DNA from: an uncultured Eubacteriales bacterium
GTDB taxonomy: Bacteria > Bacillota > Clostridia > Oscillospirales > UMGS1783
DNA length: 6,420 bases
Assembly (NCBI GenBank): GCA_900555065.1
Contig: USJY01000082.1
Coordinates: 1-6,420, forward strand
Reading direction: 5' to 3'
The position numbers were made by a program, and so were the translations under genes. A model generated the notes under the pieces. That model did no database searches and was not told the DNA's origin. It saw only the letters and a program-made list of their open reading frames with translations. Below, in pieces: positions 1 through 6,325 of this stretch (positions are counted from its first letter, which is position 1; the number at the start of each line of letters is the position of its first letter).

Positions 1-1718
1 CCTTTTTCCTGCGGGAGAACCGCCGGCAGTATCTTACCTATAAAATGCTGGGCGCGACGGGCGGAAAGATCGCCGCCATCCTGCTCGCCGAGCTTGCCGT
101 GTACACCCTCGCCGCCTTTGCCATCAGCTGTGCGGGCGCATTGCCCTTTATCAAGCACTCCGGGCTGATATTGAGGTACATGCCCTTTCGCGCGGTCGAT
201 TTTATCCTGCTGTTCGCAGCGCTGTACTGTTTTGCCGCGCTGGCGAGCCTTGGCCAGGTGCGCGCCCTCGCCGGGCGCTCTGTCCGGGCCGGGCGCGCGG
301 ATACTGGCCCGGACCGCGACAGGGCCGCGCAGACAAAGGACGAACCGGGCGCGGGCAAGGGCCTGTACCTGCTCTCCTTTCTCTACCGCAAAAATATCTG
401 GCGTACCGTATCGATCGTTTTTCTTTCATTGGCGACGGCCTTTACCCTCGCCTACGCCATGACCTATGTGTACGACGCTGGCAAAATGGAGCGTTATATC
501 AACCGGGTGTTCCCGAACGATATGTATAGCGTTCATCTCAATAACAGTACGGTCTCCACGATCAATACCGATGCTTTTGAGCGGCAGATAAACCCGCTTG
601 AGCATCCTCTGAATCAGGAATTGGAGGCAAGGCTTGCGCAGCTCGGCGTACCGGTCGGGCGTTTGCGCTTTCGGATGCTGACGCAGAAGGATGCTGTGGA
701 CGAGAACAGCGAGCAGTTCCTGTATGTATGCCAGGTCGACCGCGGCTTTGCCGAGGCTGAACCCATCCTGCTCAGCAAAGGGAGCTGGGCGCCGCTGGCC
801 GAGTATGACAAGACGGACGAACAGGGCGTGATCCCCTGTATCATACCGCCGTATATGGAGGAGATATTGCCGCTCGGTTCACAGTTTGAATACGAGGTTT
901 GCCTAAACCTGGGTACGGCGGACCTCGGCGTGGACGAGCAGGGCCTGCCGGTGGGGACGTCTATTGCGGACTGGCACAAGCGGACGTTCGAGGTGGTCGG
1001 CGTGATCGCTGAAAACGCATACAACATCATGGGCTACAGCCAGGCCAATGATTGTTTCAGCTCTGGCTATGGGGACATTACGAACGTGCTCGAGCCGCTG
1101 CGCGACAGAAGCGAGCAATCCGGATCCGGCCTGCACACGCCGGGGTATATCCCCGATATTCTGCACAACGGGAAAAGCCATTTTGATGCGACGTCCACGC
1201 CCTGTTACTACCTGTTCCCGCAGGCGGAAGCGGACATTACTGCGGCGGACATAAACGCTGCGTTAACCGGGCTTGGCGGCGTGCAGAGCGCACGGCGGCT
1301 GACCGATACGTATATGCAGAACTACAAGTCCGGGGGCGGCAGCATCTATTTCATGCACGCCTCGGTGGCGGCCGTGCTGCTGACGCTGGGCGTAGGCGGA
1401 TACGGGATCATACTATTCGCGGCGAACCGGCGCACCTTCGGCGTGTACTATGTCTGCGGCATGCCGTGGGGAAAAGCCGCGGGACTGACTGTTGCGGGCA
1501 ACGCGCTGAGCATGCTTCTGCCCGCGCTGTTCGGCGCGGCAGCGGGCGTATACGTCGCACAGGGCGTGCGCGCCTTTGACGGCACGACGATAGCCCTTTC
1601 CATTCTGACGGGCGCGGGCGCGGTACTGGCCGTCTACGCAATCACGTCCGCCGTCATCGCATTGTCCATGAAAAGGGCCAGGCCCAGACAGCTGATGACG
1701 GAGTCCGGGCAGCCATAG
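1..1718 (+). CDS. ABC transporter permease, FtsX/MacB family (5' end outside window)
   Basis: Permease subunit of an ABC transporter or ABC-type lipoprotein/peptide-handling system, acting in the cytoplasmic membrane with an ATPase that is not in this window. The frame is already open at the left edge (first full codon at 3). It reads FFLRENRRQYLTYKMLGAT, a typical cytoplasmic segment of the first FtsX domain, so the ATG at 45 is internal and not the start. Hydrophobic segments lie near 66-155 and 195-255 (end of the first FtsX unit). An Arg/Ala/Gly-rich linker follows (about 260-360). A new membrane segment (about 396-474) opens a second unit, with a large extracellular domain (about 480-1345) that contains the MacB-like turn FEVVGVIAE. 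Three C-terminal membrane segments (about 1350-1425, 1474-1565, 1585-1670) complete the second FtsX domain. This two-unit layout is common in Bacillota. The transported substrate cannot be deduced. The fold is clear; the exact role is not. Confidence 0.88.
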   Translation, partial: FFLRENRRQYLTYKMLGATGGKIAAILLAELAVYTLAAFAISCAGALPFIKHSGLILRYMPFRAVDFILLFAALYCFAALASLGQVRALAGRSVRAGRADTGPDRDRAAQTKDEPGAGKGLYLLSFLYRKNIWRTVSIVFLSLATAFTLAYAMTYVYDAGKMERYINRVFPNDMYSVHLNNSTVSTINTDAFERQINPLEHPLNQELEARLAQLGVPVGRLRFRMLTQKDAVDENSEQFLYVCQVDRGFAEAEPILLSKGSWAPLAEYDKTDEQGVIPCIIPPYMEEILPLGSQFEYEVCLNLGTADLGVDEQGLPVGTSIADWHKRTFEVVGVIAENAYNIMGYSQANDCFSSGYGDITNVLEPLRDRSEQSGSGLHTPGYIPDILHNGKSHFDATSTPCYYLFPQAEADITAADINAALTGLGGVQSARRLTDTYMQNYKSGGGSIYFMHASVAAVLLTLGVGGYGIILFAANRRTFGVYYVCGMPWGKAAGLTVAGNALSMLLPALFGAAAGVYVAQGVRAFDGTTIALSILTGAGAVLAVYAITSAVIALSMKRARPRQLMTESGQP

Positions 1719-1784
1719 AATACAAATCCGCGTCATTCCGCGCGCCGTGCGCGCGCGAAGGCGGGAAAACGAGTCCCTTGCGGC

Positions 1785-1822
1785 AAGCGGCGGCGGCTGA
1801 TAAAATCGGCCGCCGCCGCTTT
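1785..1822 (+). terminator. Strong GC-rich hairpin after the permease gene, possible terminator
   Basis: A perfect 12-bp inverted repeat (1786-1797 with 1809-1820) extends inward by three more pairs, including one G-T wobble, and outward by one A-T pair. The result is a 16-bp stem with a 5-nt TAAAA loop. It lies 66 nt after the permease stop and is the only obvious place to end that transcript. The T tract after it is only three bases (1820-1822, partly inside the stem), so termination is plausible but not certain. Its right arm touches the -35 box of the next promoter. Confidence 0.5.
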
Positions 1823-1848
1823 ACAAGGACCGCCGGCTGTGGTAAACT
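1820..1848 (+). promoter_or_regulatory. Sigma-A promoter of the aconitase-like hydratase gene
   Basis: The -35 box TTTACA (1820-1825, 5 of 6 matches to TTGACA) is separated by exactly 17 nt from the -10 box TAAACT (1843-1848, 4 of 6). A TG at 1840-1841 gives an extended -10 (TGGTAAACT). The predicted transcription start is near 1855, giving a leader of only about 24 nt that contains the Shine-Dalgarno GAGGAG at 1865-1870. Such a short leader leaves no room for a riboswitch or attenuator, so any control would act at the promoter. The upstream hairpin overlaps the -35 box by one or two bases. Confidence 0.6.
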
Positions 1849-1878
1849 AAAAGGCAGTAAAAAAGAGGAGCTGTTTAT

Positions 1879-4164
1879 ATGGTTACAGTACATAATACAG
1901 GCGCGTACCTGCTGGGCGGGAACGAGTGGATTCCCGACGGTGCGGACGCGGCTTCGATCGTGCGGAAAAAGACCGGCGCCGCGCCCGACAAGGACGCCGC
2001 GCGGCGGGCGACAATGGCCTACCGCATCCTTTCAGAGCACAATACCGCCGCCGGTATGGACAAGCTGCGTATCCGGTTCGACGCGCTCGCTTCGCACGAC
2101 ATTACCTATGTCGGCATCATCCAGACCGCGCGCGCGAGCGGACTTACCGAATTCCCCATCCCCTACGTGCTCACCAACTGCCACAATTCCCTGTGCGCAG
2201 TGGGCGGCACCATCAATGAGGACGACCATATGTTCGGCCTTTCGGCCGCGCGCAAATACGGCGGTATCTTCGTACCGCCGCACCAGGCCGTAATCCACCA
2301 GTACATGCGCGAGCGCATGAGCGGCTGCGGGAAGATGATCCTGGGCTCGGACAGCCACACCCGCTACGGCGCGCTTGGCACCATGGCGATCGGCGAGGGC
2401 GGCCCGGAGCTCGTCAAGCAGCTGCTGCGCCGCACGTATGATATTGACATGCCGCAGGTCGTCTGCGTGCATTTGACAGGCAGCCCGCAGCCCGGCGTCG
2501 GTCCGCAGGACGTGGCGCTGGCCCTGATCGGCGCAGTGTTTGAGAGCGGGTATGTAAAGAACAAGGTGCTGGAGTTTGTGGGCGACGGCGTGGCGCATCT
2601 GTCGGCCGATTACCGGATCGGTATCGACGTGATGACGACCGAGACGACCTGCCTCTCCTCGATCTGGCGGACCGATGATACGATCCGGGACTACTACGCC
2701 GTCCACGGCCGCGAACAGGACTACGCGCCGCTTGCGCCGGGTCCCGTCGCCTATTACGACGGGCTGGTCACCATCGACCTGTCCAGGGTCCGGCCCATGA
2801 TCGCCATGCCCTTCCACCCGAGCCATGTCTATCCCATTGAAACGCTCAACGCCAACCTTGGCGATATCCTCGCGAAAGTGGAGGAGGACGGCGCGCGCCA
2901 GCTCGGCGGCAAGGTCCGCTTCACCCTGCGCGACAAGGTCAAAGACGGAAAGCTCCTCGTCCAGCAGGGCGTCATAGCGGGCTGCGCCGGCGGCACGTTT
3001 GAAAACCTGTGCGACGCGGCCGATATCCTGGCCGGCGCGCGCGTCGGCAGCGGCGCGTTTGGACTGAGCGTATACCCGTCGAGCCAGCCGGTCAATCTTG
3101 AACTGACTCGAAACGGCGTGATGGCCCGGCTCATGACGGCGGGCGCGGTCATCCGCACCGCCTTCTGCGGCCCCTGCTTCGGCGCGGGCGACGTGCCGGC
3201 CAACAACGCGCTGAGCATACGCCACACCACCCGCAACTTCCCCAACCGCGAGGGTTCCAAGCCCGGCGACGGCCAGATCGCCTCCGTCGCGCTTATGGAT
3301 GCGCGCAGTATTGCGGCAACGGCGGCAAGGGGCGGCGTGCTCACGCCGGCGACCGACCTTGACGTGCGTTATGAAAACCCGAAATACTTCTTTGACCAGA
3401 GCGTCTACAGCGCGCGGGTGTACGACGGCTGCGGCCGGCCGCAGCCGCAGGCGGAGCTGCAGTTCGGACCCAATATCGCAGACTGGCCCGCCATGCAGCC
3501 GCTTGCGGAAAACCTGCTGCTCTTCGTCGCTTCGCTCATTACCGACCCGGTGACGACGACCGACGAACTGATCCCGTCGGGCGAGACTTCGAGTTACCGT
3601 TCCAATCCCCTGCGCCTTGCAGAGTTCACCCTTTCGCGCAAGGACCCGGCCTATGTCGGCAGAGCCAAGGCGGTGCAGGCGCTCGAGCAGGCGCGCCTTA
3701 GCGGGGCTGAGATTCAGGACGAGGCGCTGCTGGCGGCCCTTGCCGCGGCAAAGACGATCGACGGAAACCTGACGCTGGAGAATACCGGCGTCGGCAGCGT
3801 AGTCTACGCCGTGCGTCCCGGCGACGGTTCGGCGCGCGAGCAGGCGGCCTCCTGTCAGAAAGTCCTGGGCACGTTTGCGAACGTCGCCAGGGAATACGCG
3901 ACCAAGCGCTACCGCTCAAACCTCATCAACTGGGGCATGCTGCCCTTCCTGTGCGACGAAATCCCCTTTACAGTCGGCCAGTACCTGTTTGTGCCGGGGA
4001 TCCGGGCCGCGGTTGAGCAGGCCAGAGACGAAATTCCGGCCTACGCCGTAGACGCCTCCGGCGCGCTCACACCGTTTACGCTGCGCCTTGCGGGGCTGAC
4101 GGACGACGAACGCAGGATCATCCTTGCGGGATGCCTGATCAACTATTACAGGAACGGAAACTGA
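1879..4164 (+). CDS. Aconitase-superfamily hydratase, YbhJ-like (iron-sulfur hydro-lyase)
   Basis: Complete 761-residue member of the aconitase superfamily, closest in character to the YbhJ-type hydratases. Such enzymes add or remove water on a carboxylic acid using a [4Fe-4S] cluster in the cytoplasm; the substrate here is unknown. Visible motifs: GSDSHT at 156-161 with the upstream active-site-type H140; the three cluster cysteines C369 (in AGCAGG), C430 and C433 (in FCGPCFG), with near-aconitase spacing; substrate-arginine motif RNFPNREG at 452-459; swivel-domain entry [18 protein letters not shown] at 560-577; and GDGSARE at 648-654, matching the GSSRE loop, with S651 in the catalytic serine position and R653 retained. 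The domain order is that of AcnA/mitochondrial aconitase (swivel last). The start is supported by GAGGAG 8 nt upstream. It has its own promoter and terminator and no citrate synthase or isocitrate dehydrogenase gene beside it. The family is certain; aconitase activity is not, because the CDH motif near residue 100 reads NCHNSL. Confidence 0.93.
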   Translation: MVTVHNTGAYLLGGNEWIPDGADAASIVRKKTGAAPDKDAARRATMAYRILSEHNTAAGMDKLRIRFDALASHDITYVGIIQTARASGLTEFPIPYVLTNCHNSLCAVGGTINEDDHMFGLSAARKYGGIFVPPHQAVIHQYMRERMSGCGKMILGSDSHTRYGALGTMAIGEGGPELVKQLLRRTYDIDMPQVVCVHLTGSPQPGVGPQDVALALIGAVFESGYVKNKVLEFVGDGVAHLSADYRIGIDVMTTETTCLSSIWRTDDTIRDYYAVHGREQDYAPLAPGPVAYYDGLVTIDLSRVRPMIAMPFHPSHVYPIETLNANLGDILAKVEEDGARQLGGKVRFTLRDKVKDGKLLVQQGVIAGCAGGTFENLCDAADILAGARVGSGAFGLSVYPSSQPVNLELTRNGVMARLMTAGAVIRTAFCGPCFGAGDVPANNALSIRHTTRNFPNREGSKPGDGQIASVALMDARSIAATAARGGVLTPATDLDVRYENPKYFFDQSVYSARVYDGCGRPQPQAELQFGPNIADWPAMQPLAENLLLFVASLITDPVTTTDELIPSGETSSYRSNPLRLAEFTLSRKDPAYVGRAKAVQALEQARLSGAEIQDEALLAALAAAKTIDGNLTLENTGVGSVVYAVRPGDGSAREQAASCQKVLGTFANVAREYATKRYRSNLINWGMLPFLCDEIPFTVGQYLFVPGIRAAVEQARDEIPAYAVDASGALTPFTLRLAGLTDDERRIILAGCLINYYRNGN

Positions 4165-4175
4165 ATAGAACGCGG

Positions 4176-4214
4176 CGAAGGCGCCAGAACTCTGGCGCCT
4201 TCGTTATTTCTTCT
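4176..4214 (+). terminator. Intrinsic terminator of the hydratase gene
   Basis: A perfect 12-bp stem (4176-4187 with 4192-4203) and a 4-nt loop AACT are followed by the T-rich run TTATTTCTTCT (4204-4214). It begins 11 nt after the hydratase stop codon. The T-rich tail is on the plus strand only, so it should end the hydratase transcript but not the convergent minus-strand transcript. Confidence 0.85.
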
Positions 4215-4309
4215 GCGTCTATCTTCTTCGCGCGGCGCCGCCCTTCCCGGCGCGGCGCATTTTTGCCGCCTGCCGCAGGGCGGCGTGCGAAAGGCGGGCG
4301 ATACGCGGG

Positions 4310-5113
4310 CTATGTCGAATAGATGTACTCCCGGTACAGGGCCGGTTCGTCCGTCTCCGGCGCGCACAGGCGAAAATCGCGCGGCAGGTATTCCTGGCGT
4401 ATCCAGCGCCGCACCTGCGTGCGAAGCGCACGCTGGTAAAACAGAGCGGGCTCGCCCTCGAGCAAACGCGCTGTGAACCGGGTCAGTTCCAGCTCATAGG
4501 CGCGGGCGGGATAGCGTTTTCCCGCCTCCGTCGCGCCCGCTCTGCGCAGGCTGTCCGGCATACGGGCGGCAAGCTCCTGGACCGATACGCATATGCGGAA
4601 GCCGTACTCGTCAAACAGCGGGTCGCAGGCCAGCCGCATCACGGCGTTTGCCCGCCCTGCCGAAAGATACCGGTCCAAAAACGCGGCGGATAAGCTGAAA
4701 TTGACGGCGTAGGCCGCGGCGTAGCAGCGCATATAGCCGATATGCGACGGCGGCGCGCAGACCGGGCTGTTCGCCAGCATCTGCGCCTGTACCTTTGCCT
4801 GCATGAACACGATCCGCCCGAGCGCGGGTGCATCCATGGACTCGGGATTCCCGCCGGCCGCGGCCGCCTTGCGCGCGGCGGCAAAGTCCCGCAGGCCCGC
4901 GTCCAGCTCCGGGCAGTACGCAGGGTCTTCCAGCCGGCGGCGGCGAATGCGCCGGCTCAGGTACATCAGCGCCGCGCCGGCAGAGGCAAGCGCCGCGCCC
5001 AATATGGCGTTATACGCCCGGTACTGTACGCCGGACGATGCGAGCACCCCCGCGCCCACGGCGAAAACAACTGCGCCCAGTATGGATACACACAAGCCTT
5101 TGCGCCTTTCCAT
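4310..5113 (-). CDS. Hypothetical protein with N-terminal pair of membrane segments
   Basis: 267-residue protein that I do not recognise. It starts with a short positive stretch (MERRK), then two hydrophobic segments (about residues 7-28 and 33-52) joined by a short loop and followed by the very basic stretch RRIRRRR. By the positive-inside rule both ends face the cytoplasm, so the membrane part is a helical hairpin. The remaining roughly 210 residues are soluble, rich in Ala, Arg and Leu and probably mostly helical. I see no catalytic motif, nucleotide-binding loop or zinc-binding cluster. The start at 5113 is supported by GGAGGT (5124-5119) five nt upstream and by an extended -10 promoter about 50 nt upstream. 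It is convergent with the hydratase gene and follows the SASP gene on the same strand, but has its own promoter. A role linked to sporulation is possible from position only and is not shown by the sequence. Confidence 0.8.
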   Translation of the reverse strand: MERRKGLCVSILGAVVFAVGAGVLASSGVQYRAYNAILGAALASAGAALMYLSRRIRRRRLEDPAYCPELDAGLRDFAAARKAAAAGGNPESMDAPALGRIVFMQAKVQAQMLANSPVCAPPSHIGYMRCYAAAYAVNFSLSAAFLDRYLSAGRANAVMRLACDPLFDEYGFRICVSVQELAARMPDSLRRAGATEAGKRYPARAYELELTRFTARLLEGEPALFYQRALRTQVRRWIRQEYLPRDFRLCAPETDEPALYREYIYST

Positions 5114-5159
5114 AGTCTACCTCCGCTGTACTGTCATGCGCATGTGGTTTTATGTAGAT

Positions 5160-5168
5160 ATCATACCA
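5160..5168 (-). promoter_or_regulatory. Extended -10 promoter of the hypothetical membrane protein gene
   Basis: On the minus strand the sequence reads TGGTATGAT: an extended -10 (TGn) followed by TATGAT, 5 of 6 matches to TATAAT. No good -35 box lies 16-18 nt upstream, which is tolerated in extended -10 promoters. The expected start is near 5153, giving a leader of about 40 nt before the ATG at 5113. Confidence 0.45.
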
Positions 5169-5223
5169 TATCTTTCTCATGGCTGCACTAAATAATGGAA
5201 AACAGCTTATACCGCATATAACG

Positions 5224-5265
5224 AAAGCTGCCGGACGAATCCATATTCGTCCGGCAGCTTTTTTT
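5224..5265. terminator. 17-bp hairpin between SASP and hypothetical gene, probable terminator
   Basis: A perfect 17-bp inverted repeat (5224-5240 with 5245-5261) with a 4-nt loop lies just beyond the SASP stop codon. Read on the minus strand, where the SASP is transcribed, the stem ends in TTT followed by CGTTATAT, a modest U-rich tail. Read on the plus strand it is followed by seven T (5259-5265), an ideal terminator tail. It therefore probably ends the SASP transcript and would also stop antisense transcription entering from the other side. Confidence 0.75.
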
Positions 5266-5267
5266 GC

Positions 5268-5423
5268 TTATTTCTTGTACGAATCAAAGATCTTCTGAAC
5301 CATGCGTCCGCCGACGCTGCCGGCCTCACGGGCCGTAATGTCCTTGGTCTGGTTCAGGTTTACGCCGAGTTCCCGGGCCGACTCCTGTTTGAGCTGTTCC
5401 AGGCGTTCTTTATAGGCGTCCAT
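5268..5423 (-). CDS. Alpha/beta-type small acid-soluble spore protein (SASP), short form
   Basis: 51-residue DNA-binding spore protein. The family coats forespore DNA, protects it from UV and chemical damage, and is degraded to amino acids at germination. The hallmarks are present: the first helix with ARELGVNL (16-23) and the highly conserved second motif TAREAGSVGG (30-39) followed by RMVQKIF. A site resembling the germination protease (GPR) site is seen as KQESARE, with cleavage expected after E14. The usual N-terminal extension of about 10-15 residues is missing, which makes this shorter than typical 60-75-residue members. The start at 5423 is well set by the strong Shine-Dalgarno AAAGGAGGT (5438-5430) six nt upstream; longer upstream readings in this frame only overlap the neighbouring gene antisense to nothing protein-like. 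A sigma-G-type promoter precedes it. It shows that the organism makes endospores or descends from one that did. Confidence 0.94.
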   Translation of the reverse strand: MDAYKERLEQLKQESARELGVNLNQTKDITAREAGSVGGRMVQKIFDSYKK

Positions 5424-5456
5424 GCCGCGTACCTCCTTTATTGAAATACCCGGCTG

Positions 5457-5485
5457 TATTGTGCCCAAAAATTTGTTCATTATGC
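5457..5485 (-). promoter_or_regulatory. Sigma-G (forespore) type promoter of the SASP gene
   Basis: On the minus strand GCATA (5485-5481) fits the sigma-G -35 consensus GYATR exactly. Seventeen nt further on, CACAATA (5463-5457) matches the -10 consensus (roughly CATNHTA, best form CATAATA) at all but one position. The expected start is near 5450, leaving a leader of about 27 nt with the ribosome binding site. Sigma-G control of alpha/beta-type SASP genes is established in Bacillus and Clostridium. The -35 box uses the last Ala codon and the first two bases of the stop codon of the upstream phosphopantetheinyl transferase gene. Confidence 0.65.
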
Positions 5486-6025
5486 AAAATGAAACGCAGC
5501 GCCTTGCGTTTCGGCTGCGCACAGACACATGCTGTAGCCTGGAAGACAGCGGAAAAGCCGCAGCTGCGCGCCTTCGTCCGGGCAGATAAGCGCGCCGTCG
5601 CGCACCACAGAAAAGCTTCGCAGCATGCGCATGTCCGCGCCGCGCCGTTTGATGTAGCTTTCCTTTGCGGCCCACAGGTCAAAAAACGCTTCCGCGCCGC
5701 GCGGCCGCAGATAGTCCTGCTCCTCTGTCGTAAAAAAGCGTCTTGCGATATCCCTGTAGTTGCAGGGCTGGCGCAGCTGTATATCCAGCCCGACCGGCGC
5801 CGCGCCCACGGCGCAGGCCCAGTATTCGCCGCTGTGCGATATGGAAAATAAAAAGGGATTGCCGCGCAGATAAGGCTTTCGTCCCGGTCCGGGGCGGATA
5901 ATGTCCTCCGCCGCAGGCACAGGCAGCCCGTATGCGGACGCATAGCCGCCAAGGCATTCCAGCAGCAGCGCTTCGCGGGCCGGCCTGCCAGGGTCGCGCC
6001 GGACCCAGATGCCGACAGGATTCAT
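5480..6025 (-). CDS. 4'-phosphopantetheinyl transferase, Sfp type
   Basis: 181-residue cytoplasmic enzyme that moves the 4'-phosphopantetheine arm from coenzyme A to a serine of an acyl or peptidyl carrier protein. Motifs in order: GRKPYL (48-53), the CoA-binding FSISHSGEYWA (60-70), GLDIQ (79-83) with metal ligand D81, and the family core FFDLWAAKESYIKRRG (114-129) with E122 and K126. This is the Sfp/EntD-like superfamily rather than short AcpS. It is shorter than Sfp (224 residues), mostly in the N-terminal half and the tail. The usual GxDIE has Gln (Q83) in place of the second acidic ligand. The frame is open to 6184, but the upstream part is low-complexity Arg/Gly; the ATG at 6025 has the best-placed Shine-Dalgarno. 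No carrier protein, NRPS, PKS or fatty acid gene lies nearby, so the partner is unknown. It may serve fatty acid synthesis if the genome lacks acpS. Confidence 0.9.
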   Translation of the reverse strand: MNPVGIWVRRDPGRPAREALLLECLGGYASAYGLPVPAAEDIIRPGPGRKPYLRGNPFLFSISHSGEYWACAVGAAPVGLDIQLRQPCNYRDIARRFFTTEEQDYLRPRGAEAFFDLWAAKESYIKRRGADMRMLRSFSVVRDGALICPDEGAQLRLFRCLPGYSMCLCAAETQGAAFHFA

Positions 6026-6033
6026 CTGCATTC

Positions 6034-6040
6034 CCTCCCT
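6034..6040 (-). promoter_or_regulatory. Ribosome binding site that fixes the phosphopantetheinyl transferase start
   Basis: The minus strand reads AGGGAGG here. Two in-frame ATG codons follow, at 6031 and 6025. The core GGAGG (6038-6034) is only 2 nt from the first but 8 nt from the second, so the second (protein starting MNPVGIW) is the likely start. Confidence 0.7.
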
Positions 6041-6325
6041 TATGCGCGCCGGCCGCCGCCGGCCGCGCGGTTTGAATGAATACGGATCGGATAAATTTTG
6101 TTGAAATAAATGGCGGCGTCTTTTGGGTATGTCCCGCAGCGCCGGGGCTTTCCGTCCTGCGTTCCCGCCGCGGCCCTGCGGCACAGGCCGAGACCATTCG
6201 GCGCCGCGCCGCCCGCATGCCTGTTTCCACAGCGCCGCACAGCGAACGCCAGCCCAAATCCCGCCGCGGTTGCCGAAGTGGATTTATATTCGTAATATCA
6301 CTTTAAAACAGTAAACCCGCCCGCG
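6041..6325. other. Intergenic region, no gene recognised
   Basis: About 285 nt between the phosphopantetheinyl transferase and the partial gene at the right edge. Frames here translate to low-complexity Arg/Ala/Gly text and no known protein. Three things are visible. A GC-only imperfect palindrome lies next to the ribosome binding site (6044-6070). An AT-rich island at 6070-6112 is where the promoter of the transferase gene would be expected, but it has no clear -35/-10 pair. An imperfect hairpin lies at 6275-6304 (arms AAGTG/CACTT and ATATT/AATAT with a 5-nt bulge). I see no tRNA, riboswitch or CRISPR repeat that I can support. Confidence 0.4.

Noticed and set aside
1738..1758. Alternating CG tract able to form a small hairpin after the permease gene.
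   Set aside because: Simple CG repeats pair with themselves by chance in this base composition; there is no T tract or other supporting signal.
2032..3225. Long open frame of 397 codons on the minus strand inside the hydratase gene.
   Set aside because: It is antisense to a gene with clear aconitase motifs. The translated text is Arg/Ala/His-rich with no domain, as expected for the reverse strand of GC-rich coding DNA.
4235..4264. Second terminator-like element after the hydratase: 7-bp stem (4235-4241 with 4252-4258), 10-nt loop, then five T.
   Set aside because: The stem is short with competing pairings in very GC-rich sequence, and a much better terminator lies just upstream. It could be a weak backup at most.
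5424..5675. Longer version of the SASP starting at 5675.
   Set aside because: The added 84 residues overlap the transferase gene in another frame and are low-complexity; the SASP's own ribosome binding site and promoter fix the start at 5423.
6026..6184. N-terminal extension of the phosphopantetheinyl transferase to an ATG at 6184.
   Set aside because: The extra 53 residues are low-complexity Arg/Gly text unlike the family, and the ATG at 6025 has a well-spaced Shine-Dalgarno.
6258..6290. Plus-strand sequence GGTTGCCGAAGTGG resembles the 5' end of a tRNA-Leu or tRNA-Ser.
   Set aside because: No anticodon arm, T arm (GGTTCGA-type) or matching acceptor strand follows in the next 90 nt.
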